Source of the DNA: Panacagrimonas sp052389915
GTDB taxonomy: Bacteria > Pseudomonadota > Gammaproteobacteria > Nevskiales > Nevskiaceae
Length of the DNA stretch: 64,000 bases
Direction: 5' to 3'
NCBI GenBank assembly: GCA_052389915.1
Contig: JBQTHL010000015.1
Coordinates: 62,001 to 126,000, forward strand
The notes below the pieces were generated by a model, which saw only the letters and a list, made by a program, of their open reading frames with translations, ran no database searches and was not told the DNA's origin. Made by a program: the position numbers and the translations under genes. This document shows positions 8,418 to 16,718 of this stretch, piece after piece. The first letter of the stretch is position 1; each line of letters begins with the position of its first letter.

Positions 8418-9137
8418 CTATGCCGATCTCGCAACTGCAAGCAGCCCTTCGAACACCAGCTCGGGCCGATGTTCCCAGCCAGCGCCGAGAAATGGCAGCA
8501 GCGTCTGCGCATCGCCGCCGGCGACGAGTCTTCGCGCCGTCGGCACCGCCGCCGCGGCGCGGTCGATGGCGCCCAGAACCGACAGCATCGCGCCCTGGCG
8601 CACGCAGGCTTCGGTGTCGAGCCCGAGACCCGCGTGAGCAGCCAGCGGCGTGTCGCGCGTGGGGAAGCGCGTAGCGCCGAGCACGGCGCTTTCCGAAGTC
8701 TGCAACCCGGCCGCGATGATGCCGCCGAGGTGCCTGCCTCGCGTGTCGATCACGTCCACGGTGAGTGCGGTGCCGGCATCCGCAACCACGCAGGCGCCGC
8801 GGGTTTCGGTCCAGGCCGCGAGCATGGCGAGCCAGCGATCGACGCCCAGACGCAGCGGCTCGGCGTAGCCATTGACGAGGCCATCACGAGCCGCTTCCGT
8901 TATTGCGAATAGCGGTGTGCAACTCCAGCGAGCAACACACACATCGGCGAGCGCACGCTCGTGCACGGGTCCGGCGACGCTGGCAATCCAGACTGCATCC
9001 GGAGATTCGAGCATGAGCGACGACAGCGCCCCGGCCGGCTTGCCTTGATGAACGATTGCGCCGCCGCCCGCGATCTGTACGCCGTCGGACAACGCCCACT
9101 TGAGGCGCGTGTTGCCGACGTCGAGCAGCAGTGTCAC
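8418..9137 (-). CDS. coaX: Type III pantothenate kinase
   Basis: CoaX phosphorylates pantothenate, the first step of coenzyme A synthesis. The 239-residue protein has the three ASKHA motifs: N-terminal DVGNTRLKW (phosphate-1 loop), GVDRWLAM (substrate pocket with the catalytic Asp) and DAGTALTVD (phosphate-2). The frame is open far upstream through birA, but the GTG at 9137-9135 overlaps the birA TGA by 4 bp and sits right before the first motif, so that is the start. birA-coaX pairs are common in beta- and gammaproteobacteria. A coaE for the last CoA step is also in this window. Confidence 0.92.
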   Translation of the reverse strand: MTLLLDVGNTRLKWALSDGVQIAGGGAIVHQGKPAGALSSLMLESPDAVWIASVAGPVHERALADVCVARWSCTPLFAITEAARDGLVNGYAEPLRLGVDRWLAMLAAWTETRGACVVADAGTALTVDVIDTRGRHLGGIIAAGLQTSESAVLGATRFPTRDTPLAAHAGLGLDTEACVRQGAMLSVLGAIDRAAAAVPTARRLVAGGDAQTLLPFLGAGWEHRPELVFEGLLAVARSA

Positions 9138-10114
9138 GCCAGTCTCAGCGAGACGTCGCCCGCGTGAATCGCGCGCGGGCCGCTGCGCGTCTCGATCAGG
9201 AACGCGCCGCTGGCATCGATGCCGCGGCCGATGCCGCGCAGTTGGTCGTCGCCCGGCACCTGCACCTCGCGCTCGCGCATCGCGTCCAGCGATAACCACT
9301 CCTCGCGATACGGCTCGAAGCCGTTGACGGTGTAGCGCGCCAGGCACTCGTGCAGGCCGTGCAGCAGTTCCCCGGCCAACTGGTTGCGCGAAGCGCGCAC
9401 CTGCTCGATGCGCGCCAGTTCCTCGTCCACCGTGGTCCAGGGCTGATCCAGCCGGGTGGCTTGCGCTTTCTGCATCGCCACGTTGATGCCCACGCCGACC
9501 ACCACGCGGCACATGTCGCCGGACTCGCCGCGCTGCTCGATCAGAATTCCGCCGAGCTTGCGCTCCTGCACCCACAGATCGTTGGGCCACTTCAGCCGCA
9601 CGCCATCGACACCCGCGGCGTGCAGTGCGCGCGCGCACACCACACCCACCGCCAGGGAGAGCGCGGGAAGCTGCGGCGGCCACATCGGGTAAGTCCAGGC
9701 GATCGACAGGTACAGATTGGCGCCGAAGGGCGATTGCCACTCGCGCCCGCGGCGCCCGCGCCCGGCGGACTGGTATTCCGCGAGCAGGGCTTGCGGGTCC
9801 TGTTCGCGATCCGCTTCCATCAGCGCGCGATTGGTGGAATCGATCAGCGGCATCACGTGCAGCCGAAGATCGGACGGAATCACGGCGCGCAGTCGTTCCA
9901 CGTTCAATCGTTCCAGCGGCTGCGCCAGTCGATAGCCCCGGCTGAACTTGGATTCGATGTTCAGACCCCAGTCGCGCAGATGCCCGACGCGCTTGGCCAG
10001 CCCCGCGCGGGTCATGCCCGCTGATGCAGCCAGCACCTGGCCCGATTGCCACTCGCCGTCGGCGAGCGCATCGACCAACCGCAGCAGATCGTCCTCGCCT
10101 AGCGGTCTAGCCAT
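9134..10114 (-). CDS. birA: Biotin--[acetyl-CoA-carboxylase] ligase / repressor BirA
   Basis: This 326-residue bifunctional protein activates biotin as biotinyl-AMP and transfers it to the carboxylase carrier protein. Residues 1-65 form a winged helix (DGEWQSGQVLAASAGMTRAGLAKRV), so it may also repress biotin genes. The ligase core carries DSTNRAL, the adenylate loop GRGRRGREW and KWPNDLW. The C-terminal SH3-like domain ends at GDVSLRLA. Its stop overlaps coaX by 4 bp, and its start lies 16 bp inside the end of plsY. Confidence 0.93.
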   Translation of the reverse strand: MARPLGEDDLLRLVDALADGEWQSGQVLAASAGMTRAGLAKRVGHLRDWGLNIESKFSRGYRLAQPLERLNVERLRAVIPSDLRLHVMPLIDSTNRALMEADREQDPQALLAEYQSAGRGRRGREWQSPFGANLYLSIAWTYPMWPPQLPALSLAVGVVCARALHAAGVDGVRLKWPNDLWVQERKLGGILIEQRGESGDMCRVVVGVGINVAMQKAQATRLDQPWTTVDEELARIEQVRASRNQLAGELLHGLHECLARYTVNGFEPYREEWLSLDAMREREVQVPGDDQLRGIGRGIDASGAFLIETRSGPRAIHAGDVSLRLA

Positions 10115-10746
10115 TTTCCGATCACGCGCAGTTTGTCGAAACGGCTCTCGGTTCCGGCCACCAGCCGCTGGATGTTTTCACGATGTTTGAACGCGACCAG
10201 CAGGAGCATGAACGCGGTGAAGGCGCCGGCCGCGGACAGCGCACCATGCGCGTCGAAGCCGATCACGTACACGCCGGCCGTCGTAGCGGCGATGAGCGTG
10301 GCCAGGCTCACGTAACCCGTGAGCATCACCACCAGCACGAAGCTCAGCAGAATCCACGGCAGGCTCGGCAGCAGCAGCGCGCCGAACACACCGGCCAGGG
10401 TGGCCACGCCCTTGCCGCCCTTGAACCTCCACAGCGCGGGATAGCAGTGCCCCAGGGTCACGGCGGCGCCGCAGACGTAGCCGAGCTGTTCGCGGTCCAT
10501 TGCATGGTCGCCAAACGAAATCGGCAGCGCGGGAACCGCGAGCGCACCGAGCACGCCCTTGATCACGTCGATGGCCAGCACCAGCATCGCAAAGCCCTTG
10601 CCCTGCGTGCGCAGCGCGTTGGTTGCGCCGATGTTGCCGCTGCCGATGCTGCCCAGATCCACGCCACGCAAGCGGCCGACCAGATGCCCGCCCATGATGT
10701 TGCCGAGCAGGTAGGCCAGCACGGCTTTGATGATGAGTTCTCCCAT
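10099..10746 (-). CDS. plsY: Glycerol-3-phosphate acyltransferase PlsY
   Basis: PlsY transfers acyl groups from acyl-phosphate to glycerol 3-phosphate to make lysophosphatidate. The 215-residue integral membrane protein has the expected motifs: GSGNIGATN (motif 1), HCYPALWRFKGGKGVAT (motif 2) and KHRENIQRL near the C-terminus. The start MGELIIKAV at 10746 is the first Met before TM1; the longer open frame upstream has no PlsY-like sequence. The C-terminus overlaps birA by 16 bp. Confidence 0.92.
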   Translation of the reverse strand: MGELIIKAVLAYLLGNIMGGHLVGRLRGVDLGSIGSGNIGATNALRTQGKGFAMLVLAIDVIKGVLGALAVPALPISFGDHAMDREQLGYVCGAAVTLGHCYPALWRFKGGKGVATLAGVFGALLLPSLPWILLSFVLVVMLTGYVSLATLIAATTAGVYVIGFDAHGALSAAGAFTAFMLLLVAFKHRENIQRLVAGTESRFDKLRVIGKWLDR

Positions 10747-10796
10747 GCTGCGTAGTTTCGGGGTTCGCCGTGCGGCTTGCCACAAGCGCAGTCTCT

Positions 10797-11672
10797 CTAA
10801 GAACCCCGCTCGCCCAACGGTTTCAGGCGCGCGCGCGCCGCATCGAGCGCCGCGCACAGAGCTTCCGCGCCCTCGGCCATGCGCGGCGTGGCGCGCGCGA
10901 GCGTGTTGGAATCCACCGCAATCAGATTTCCGGCGCGCACCGCGCGCAGATGCGCAAAGCGCAGCCAGCCGGCGCGAATGCCCTGCGCATCGTCCTGTAT
11001 GCCGAACACGATGGCGTCCGGATCGGTGGCCAGCACGGCTTCACGGCTCACCGGCCCAGCAAGTTGCGTGTAATCCGCAAACACGTTGCTCGCGCCGCAA
11101 AGCTGGATCGCCTCGCTGATCGGCGACAGGCGATTGATGGTGAACACCGGGTCCGGATCGAGCTGATACATCACGCGGATCGGCGTCGACTTGGCGTAAC
11201 GCTGGCGCAGTGCCAGCAGTCGCGTCCGGTAATCGATCTCCGCAGCGCAGGCCGCGTCTTCGGTGCCGAGCAGCGCGCCCACTCTCAGCAGCGCCAGCCC
11301 CACTTCTTCGAGCGTGCGCACACGGATCAACTGGACGGGCAGACCCAGTCGCCGAAGCTGTTCGATGATGCGCACCGGCGTGCCGCCATCCCAGGCCAGA
11401 ATCAGGTCGGGCTGCAAAGCCAGCACGGCTTCGGCGTTGACCGCCACGGCGTCGCCGACCTGCGGCAGGTTTTTCACCGGTTCCGGATAGTCGCTGTGCC
11501 TGACGACGCCCACGAGCTGATCGCAGGCGCCGGCGGCGCAGACCAGTTCGGCCAGATGCGGCGACAAGGTGATGACGCGCGCGGCCTGTGCAGGTGCCGC
11601 GGGTAGCAATAGAGCAACCAGCGTGAGAAGTAGACGCGCCGTCCTAGCCGCAACATCAAAAGAATCACGCAA
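10797..11672 (-). CDS. btuF: Cobalamin-binding periplasmic protein (BtuF-like)
   Basis: This is a periplasmic substrate-binding protein of the helical-backbone class. The mature protein starts ARVITLSPHLAELVCAAGA and contains QPDLILAW and the partner half-domain RLSPISEAIQLCGASNVF. The signal peptide (LLLTLVALLLPAAPAQA) has no ATG in front of it. The best start is a TTG at 11672, which lies inside the left arm of the palindromic repeat at 11660-11752; the repeat may have replaced the original start region. No BtuC or BtuD gene is adjacent. It is separated from plsY by 50 bp. Confidence 0.8.
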   Translation of the reverse strand: MRDSFDVAARTARLLLTLVALLLPAAPAQAARVITLSPHLAELVCAAGACDQLVGVVRHSDYPEPVKNLPQVGDAVAVNAEAVLALQPDLILAWDGGTPVRIIEQLRRLGLPVQLIRVRTLEEVGLALLRVGALLGTEDAACAAEIDYRTRLLALRQRYAKSTPIRVMYQLDPDPVFTINRLSPISEAIQLCGASNVFADYTQLAGPVSREAVLATDPDAIVFGIQDDAQGIRAGWLRFAHLRAVRAGNLIAVDSNTLARATPRMAEGAEALCAALDAARARLKPLGERGS

Positions 11673-11752
11673 AGGCGCAAAGAGACACGCTAAGACGCAG
11701 GAAATAATTACTCGCGCCTCTGCGGGTCTCTTTGCGCCTTTGCGTGATTCTT
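11660..11752. repeat. Long inverted repeat, GCAAAGGCGCAAAG family, copy 1
   Basis: Two perfect 26-bp inverted arms, at 11660-11685 and 11727-11752, flank a 41-bp spacer. The arm core is CACGCAAAGGCGCAAAG and the right outer flank continues TTGTCGCTCTT. Related copies lie at 37677, 52467 and, partly, 55371. This copy separates ampE from btuF and reaches into the presumed start of btuF. It is non-coding and MITE/REP-like; the stem-loop may also attenuate transcription. Confidence 0.85.
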
Positions 11753-11764
11753 GTCGCTCTTGCC

Positions 11765-12649
11765 TCATGCGAACCAATTGCCGGTGGTGAACACGGCAAC
11801 GAAAGCCAGCAGAATCAGCAGCGCACGCAACTGGAGATTCACCACCTCGCGCGCGACCAGTTCGAGCGTGGCAGGCACTTCGGTGGCGCCGTCGGGTGTC
11901 TCGAATTCGATCGAGCCCGAAGCCACTTCTGCCAGCACCGCCCAGGTTTGGTGACGCCAGCCGTGCGCGGGATGTTCCCGCAGCCGACCGTATTCCTTCA
12001 TCGCGTCGTCCAGGCTGCCGGCCAGGCCGAACAGGACGGCGGTCACGCGCGCAGGAATCCAGGCCGCGAAGGCGTGCAGGGTTTCCGCAGCCCTGGCCGC
12101 GGGCGAGTCCTCCTGTTCGATAAGCAATCGCGGCAGACGGCTGACCAGCCGGTACAACACCGCGCCCGTGACCCCGAACGCGAAGAACCACAGCAGCACG
12201 CCGAACAGCCGCTCGTGCGACTGGATGAACAGCGCGCCGATCAGTCCGCGCGAATCGGGCTGCTCGTTGTCGCGGTAGCGGCCCGGTCCTTTTTGCAGCA
12301 GGCGGCCGAGGCGATCGGCGGTCGGTTGATCGTTCTGCTCGCGCGCGTCTAGCCAGAGACGGACGTCGTCAGCCAGGTCGCGCGGTCCCAGGCACAGGAA
12401 CAGGATGACGCCGGAGACCACCAATCCAATGACGGGTTCTGCAATGGCCCGTTGCAGCCACCAGACCGCGATCAGCGGCGGCGTCAGCACCAGCGGGATC
12501 GCGAGTGCGCCGCGCCATACGGCGGCGCCGGGAAACATCCGCCGTAACACCGACACGTAGCTGCGCATCAGCCGCGGCGAACCCCAGCCGGGTATGTGCC
12601 CGAGCGCACGCTCGGCGGACAGCGCGGCAAGGATGGCGATCAGCGTCAT
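11765..12649 (-). CDS. ampE: AmpE-like membrane protein
   Basis: This 294-residue inner-membrane protein of the AmpE/CobD-related family lies directly downstream of ampD. It shows the N-terminal LIAILAALSAERALGH, a TM pair around residues 45-90, the RLLIEQEDSPAA stretch, a conserved PARVTAVLFGLAGSLDDA segment and a C-terminal TM. AmpE is linked with AmpD to peptidoglycan recycling and beta-lactamase signalling, but its exact activity is not established. The length fits the family. The 40-bp gap to ampD and shared strand support an ampDE operon. Confidence 0.88.
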   Translation of the reverse strand: MTLIAILAALSAERALGHIPGWGSPRLMRSYVSVLRRMFPGAAVWRGALAIPLVLTPPLIAVWWLQRAIAEPVIGLVVSGVILFLCLGPRDLADDVRLWLDAREQNDQPTADRLGRLLQKGPGRYRDNEQPDSRGLIGALFIQSHERLFGVLLWFFAFGVTGAVLYRLVSRLPRLLIEQEDSPAARAAETLHAFAAWIPARVTAVLFGLAGSLDDAMKEYGRLREHPAHGWRHQTWAVLAEVASGSIEFETPDGATEVPATLELVAREVVNLQLRALLILLAFVAVFTTGNWFA

Positions 12650-12689
12650 GCGGGGTCCCCGCGAAGTAGCGGTTCACTTCGTGGGGTGC

Positions 12690-13271
12690 TCATGCGGCGG
12701 CTGCCATCAGCGCATGCAGGTGCGCCCAGTCGAAATACGGACCGGGATCGGTCTTGCGGCCGGGCGCGATATCGGAGTGTCCGGTCAGCTTGCGCGACCC
12801 GAGTCGCGGGTAGCGCGCGAACAGCGCGAGCAGCACCTGGACCAGCCGCTGGTACTGCGCCGGCGCGAACGCAACGTGATCGCTGCCCTCCAGTTCGATG
12901 CCGATGGAAAAATCGTTGCAGCGCTCGCGCCCCTGCCAGTTCGACACGCCCGCATGCCAGGCGCGCTTATCGAAAGGCACGTACTGCGTCATCTCGCCGT
13001 CGCGAAAAATGCACAGGTGCGCCGACACGCGCGTGTCCCGCAGCGTCTGGAAATAGGGATGCGCCGTAGGATCGAGCGTGCCGATAAAGAGGTGATCGAT
13101 CCACGGTCCGCCGAACTCGCCGGGAGGCAGCGAGATGTTGTGAATCACCACCAGTGCGATGTCGTCGGCATCCGGTCGGGCATCGCAGTGCGGCGAGTCC
13201 ACGCGGCGCACGCCAGGCCCCAGCCGATGTTCGTCATCGACGACACACGCGGAACTTGGACTGGCACTCAT
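12690..13271 (-). CDS. ampD: 1,6-anhydro-N-acetylmuramyl-L-alanine amidase AmpD
   Basis: This is a cytoplasmic zinc amidase of 193 residues that cleaves the muramyl-alanine bond of recycled anhydro-muropeptides. Zinc ligands are visible as His in VVIHNISLPPGEFG and as His and Asp in TGHSDIAPGRKTDPGPYFDW. The catalytic-site region SAHLCIFRDGEMTQYVPF and the length fit Amidase_2 of the AmpD type. There is no signal peptide, as expected. It begins the ampD-ampE pair and is divergent from the M16 peptidase gene, with a 49-bp gap holding both promoters. Confidence 0.93.
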   Translation of the reverse strand: MSASPSSACVVDDEHRLGPGVRRVDSPHCDARPDADDIALVVIHNISLPPGEFGGPWIDHLFIGTLDPTAHPYFQTLRDTRVSAHLCIFRDGEMTQYVPFDKRAWHAGVSNWQGRERCNDFSIGIELEGSDHVAFAPAQYQRLVQVLLALFARYPRLGSRKLTGHSDIAPGRKTDPGPYFDWAHLHALMAAAA

Positions 13272-13320
13272 GTTCTACTGCGCTTCCTCACGTCGATCCC
13301 ATTCGTCCCGGAGCTGATTC

Positions 13321-16074
13321 ATGGTCCGTCTGCTGTGTGCTGCCGTTCTGTCCTGCTCCACCACGCTGGCAATCGCGGCGACCAAGCCGGTCGCGCCGGC
13401 ACCGTTCCAACCCGAAATTGCCTACCAGAAGCATATCCTGCCCAACGGCCTGACCCTGCTGATTCATGAGGATCACAAGGCGCCGGTGGTGGCGGTCAAC
13501 GTCTGGTACCACGTGGGCAGCAAGGACGAGCGCGCCGGCCGCACCGGTTTTGCTCACCTGTTCGAGCACCTGATGTTCAACGGCTCCGAGCATCACGACG
13601 ACGAGTTCTTCCGCCCGCTCGAAGCGGTCGGCGCGTCCAAGATGAACGGTACCACCTGGTACGACCGCACCAATTACTTCGAGAACGTGCCCACCTCGGC
13701 GCTGGACCTGGCACTGTGGCTGGAGTCCGATCGCATGGGGCACCTGACCGGCGTCATCACGCAGGAAAAGCTCGAAGAGCAGCGCGGCGTGGTGCTCAAC
13801 GAAAAGATTCAGGGCGAGAACCAGCCCTACGGCAAGTCCGACGATTACATCGCCGCCGCGACCTATCCCGCCGGTCATCCCTATTCGTGGACTTCGATCG
13901 GTTCGGCAGCCGATCTGAACGCCGCCACCGTCGACGACGTGAAGGGCTGGTTCGCCGAGCATTACGGCGCCGCCAATGCGGTGCTGGTGATTGCCGGCGA
14001 CGTGAAGCCCGAAGAGATCAAGCAGAAAGTGGAACTGTATTTCGGCGACATCGCGCCCGGCCCCACGCGTACGCGCCACGGCCCCTGGGTAGCAAAGATG
14101 ACCGGCACCAAGCGCGCCACGATGCAGGACCGGGTGCCGCAGGCGCGCATCACCAAGGTCTGGAACATCCCCGGCTTCTGCGAGCAGGACGCCAACCTGC
14201 TCGGCTTGGCGTCGGAAATTCTGGCCGGCGGCAAGACCAGCCGCCTGTATCAGCGCCTGGTCTATCGCGACCGCATTGCGACGCAGGTCAGCTCAGGCAT
14301 CGGTCCGTTCGAGATCGCCTCGCAGTTCACGCTCGACGCGCTGGTGGCGCCGAACGTTGACCCGGCCCGCGTGGAACAAGCCATAGACGAAGAACTGGCG
14401 CTCTTCCTCAAGACCGGCCCGACCGCCGACGAACTGGCGCGCGTGCGCATTGGCGTCGAGGCGGATTTCGTGCGCAGCCTGGAACAGATCGACGGCTTTC
14501 GCGGCAAATCCGCAACGCTTGCCCAGTATCAGGTTTACTGCGGCTCGCCCGACTGGTTCAAGAAAGAGTTCAACTGGATTGCGGCGGCCACGCCCGAGTC
14601 GGTGCGCAAATCCACGCAGACCTGGTTGTCGGACGGCCAATTCGTCTTGCTGGTGGAACCGTTCCCCGAATACCGCGCCCTGAACGCGGGTGCCGATCGC
14701 TCTAAGCTGCCCGAGGTGGGCCCGGCGCCCGCGCTCGAACTGCCGCCCTTGCAGCGCGCCAAGCTGTCCAACGGGATCGAGGTGATGCTGGCCGAGCGTC
14801 ACGCTGCGCCGGTGGTGCAGCTCATCATGCTGTTCGACGGCGGCTACGCGGCCGATCTCGGCGAGAAGCCCGGCACTGCGCGCATGACCCTGGACATGCT
14901 CAACGAAGGGGCGGGCTCGCGCGATTCGCTGGCTTTGGCCTTGCGCAAGGAAGAGCTGGCGGTGGAGATCGGCGCGCAGTCCAACCTCGACTCTTCGTTC
15001 GTGGTGATGAACAGCCTGGCCAAGCGCCTGCCGGAATCTCTCGAACTGCTGGCCGACTTCGTATTGCGCCCGACCTTCCCCGAAAAGGAACTGGAGCGGC
15101 TCAAGCAGCAGCGGCTGGCCGGCATCGCGCAGGAAAAATCGCAGCCGCTGGGACTGGCCGGACGCATCTATCCCGAACTTATTTACGGCACGGGCCACGC
15201 CTACGCCAGCACCCGCTCCGGCAGCGGTACCGAGGACTCGGTCGCGAGCCTGGCCGTGGACGACCTGCGGCGCTTCCATGCGCGCTGGATGCGGCCGGAC
15301 AACGCGCGGATTCTGGTGGTGGGCGACACCACGCTCGCCGCGATCCAGCCCCTGCTCGAACGCGCGTTCGCCGCCTGGAAAGCGCAGCAAGACGCGTTGC
15401 CGGCGAAGAACGTGGCCCAGGTCGAGCTGCCACTCAAGCCGCGCGTGTTCCTGGTCAACAAGACCGATGCCGGTCAGACCCTACTGCTCGGCGCGCACCT
15501 GGCGCCGCCCAAGTCCGACCCGGACGATGCGGCGATGAATCTGGCGAGCGCCACGCTCGGCGGGCTGTTCGTCTCGCGCCTCAACATGAACCTGCGCGAA
15601 GACAAGCACTGGAGCTACAGTGCCGGCAGCCAGCTCGGCAGCGCGCGCGGCCAGCGCCCGTTCGTGGTCTACAGCCAGGTGCAGGCCGACCGCACCGCCG
15701 ACAGCATCAAGGAGATTCTCGGCGAAGTGCGCGGCGCCACCGGCGTCCGGCCCATCACGGCATCCGAGGTGAAGCTGGCCGCGGACAACTTCGTGGTGGG
15801 CCTGCCCGGCGACAACGAAACCAGCGGCGAGGTCGCGTCCTCGTACCTCAACATCCTGCAGTACGGCCTCAAGGACAGTTACTACAACGACCTGGTGCCC
15901 ACGGTGCAGGCGCTGACGCCGTTGGAGGTGAATGCTGCTGCGGTGAAGCTGATCAAGCCCGAAGCGCTGACCTGGTTGATCGTGGGCGATCTGTCCAAGA
16001 TCGAAGCGCCCATTCGCGCGCTGAAGCTGGGCGAGGTGAGGGTGCTGGACGCGGATGGGAAGGTGTTGCGCTAA
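13321..16074 (+). CDS. Secreted M16 family zinc metallopeptidase (tandem modules)
   Basis: This 917-residue periplasmic protease begins with a signal peptide (MVRLLCAAVLSCSTTLAIA). The first M16 module carries the inverted zinc motif HLFEH in FAHLFEHLMFNGS (about residue 79) with the distal Glu in EEQRGVVLNEK. A second, inactive M16 pair follows from about residue 480 (LSNGIEVMLAERHAAPVVQL) and lacks HxxEH. This four-domain pitrilysin-like layout, with only the first half catalytic, is typical. The substrates are probably short periplasmic peptides, by family analogy. It is divergent from ampD and has no operon partner. Confidence 0.9.
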   Translation: MVRLLCAAVLSCSTTLAIAATKPVAPAPFQPEIAYQKHILPNGLTLLIHEDHKAPVVAVNVWYHVGSKDERAGRTGFAHLFEHLMFNGSEHHDDEFFRPLEAVGASKMNGTTWYDRTNYFENVPTSALDLALWLESDRMGHLTGVITQEKLEEQRGVVLNEKIQGENQPYGKSDDYIAAATYPAGHPYSWTSIGSAADLNAATVDDVKGWFAEHYGAANAVLVIAGDVKPEEIKQKVELYFGDIAPGPTRTRHGPWVAKMTGTKRATMQDRVPQARITKVWNIPGFCEQDANLLGLASEILAGGKTSRLYQRLVYRDRIATQVSSGIGPFEIASQFTLDALVAPNVDPARVEQAIDEELALFLKTGPTADELARVRIGVEADFVRSLEQIDGFRGKSATLAQYQVYCGSPDWFKKEFNWIAAATPESVRKSTQTWLSDGQFVLLVEPFPEYRALNAGADRSKLPEVGPAPALELPPLQRAKLSNGIEVMLAERHAAPVVQLIMLFDGGYAADLGEKPGTARMTLDMLNEGAGSRDSLALALRKEELAVEIGAQSNLDSSFVVMNSLAKRLPESLELLADFVLRPTFPEKELERLKQQRLAGIAQEKSQPLGLAGRIYPELIYGTGHAYASTRSGSGTEDSVASLAVDDLRRFHARWMRPDNARILVVGDTTLAAIQPLLERAFAAWKAQQDALPAKNVAQVELPLKPRVFLVNKTDAGQTLLLGAHLAPPKSDPDDAAMNLASATLGGLFVSRLNMNLREDKHWSYSAGSQLGSARGQRPFVVYSQVQADRTADSIKEILGEVRGATGVRPITASEVKLAADNFVVGLPGDNETSGEVASSYLNILQYGLKDSYYNDLVPTVQALTPLEVNAAAVKLIKPEALTWLIVGDLSKIEAPIRALKLGEVRVLDADGKVLR

Positions 16075-16075
16075 A

Positions 16076-16141
16076 CGGTCGCGGGCATGGCCCGCTCCTT
16101 CGGAATCGTAGGTTCGTAGGAGCAGGCCATACCCGCGATAG
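16076..16141. repeat. Imperfect palindrome after the M16 gene
   Basis: An inverted repeat with arms GTCGCGGGCATGGCC...GGCCATACCCGCGAT lies immediately downstream of the peptidase stop codon. It resembles the other GC-rich intergenic palindromes in the window and may end transcription of the M16 gene. No T-rich tail follows, so an intrinsic terminator is unlikely. The remainder of the gap, to 16243, shows nothing recognisable. Confidence 0.55.
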
Positions 16142-16243
16142 TCCTGTTCGGAGGCTATCTAACGCTTGTGCAGGCCGGCTTCGCGGACGACGAAATCCAA
16201 ACCGATCATCAGGATTGCAAGGCGACGATGGGAGCCCAGACCA

Positions 16244-16543
16244 TCATTCCATCTCGCCCAGCGGTCGCTGGAACGTGTACTTGGCGGGTTCGATGACGAG
16301 CTTGCGCGAAGGCTCGCTCGGCGGCTCGCCCTGAATCAGCGACAGCGGCAGTTGAACGACGAACAAACCCGTACCCAGAACCGTTGCGACCAATCCCAGC
16401 GGGCGCACGATCAGCAGATCGAAAGCCATAGCACCGGCAGACGGCGTGGTGTCGATGTTGTCCGCGTATTCTTCTGCACTCGCGGCGCCCGAACACAGGA
16501 CGAACAGCGCGGCGGCGGCGAGACGAATCAAGGGTTTGTGCAC
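16244..16543 (-). CDS. Small exported hypothetical protein
   Basis: From the GTG at 16543 this is 99 residues (a TTG at 16549 would give 101). A signal peptide (about MHKPLIRLAAAALFVLCSGAASA) is followed by a short acidic stretch, a hydrophobic segment around residues 45-65 (GLVATVLGTGLFVVQLPLSL) and a C-terminus RKLVIEPAKYTFQRPLGEM. I believe similar uncharacterised exported proteins exist in gammaproteobacteria, but I cannot name a family. It stands alone between the M16 peptidase and rfbB, facing away from rfbB. Confidence 0.65.
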   Translation of the reverse strand: MHKPLIRLAAAALFVLCSGAASAEEYADNIDTTPSAGAMAFDLLIVRPLGLVATVLGTGLFVVQLPLSLIQGEPPSEPSRKLVIEPAKYTFQRPLGEME

Positions 16544-16718
16544 GGACAACCTCGGGTTTGCGTTTGCGAATCGAGCTTAGGAGCGGGTTCCGGACCTGTC
16601 AACGAAACCTCGGCGACAATTGACGGCGTGGAAAGCCTGACGCTTACACCTTACTTCGTCGATACCTGCAATCCCTGCGCCCGCCTGCCAGACAAGCTCC
16701 CTACTCCCGCTCTGAAGC

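Noticed and set aside
8418..10052. 544-codon fused frame covering coaX and an upstream half
   Set aside because: Only the last 239 codons match CoaX; the upstream part is birA in another frame, and a GTG overlapping the birA stop gives the correct start.
14293..15390. 365-codon minus-strand frame inside the M16 peptidase gene
   Set aside because: An antisense shadow of a GC-rich gene; no start region, no motif.
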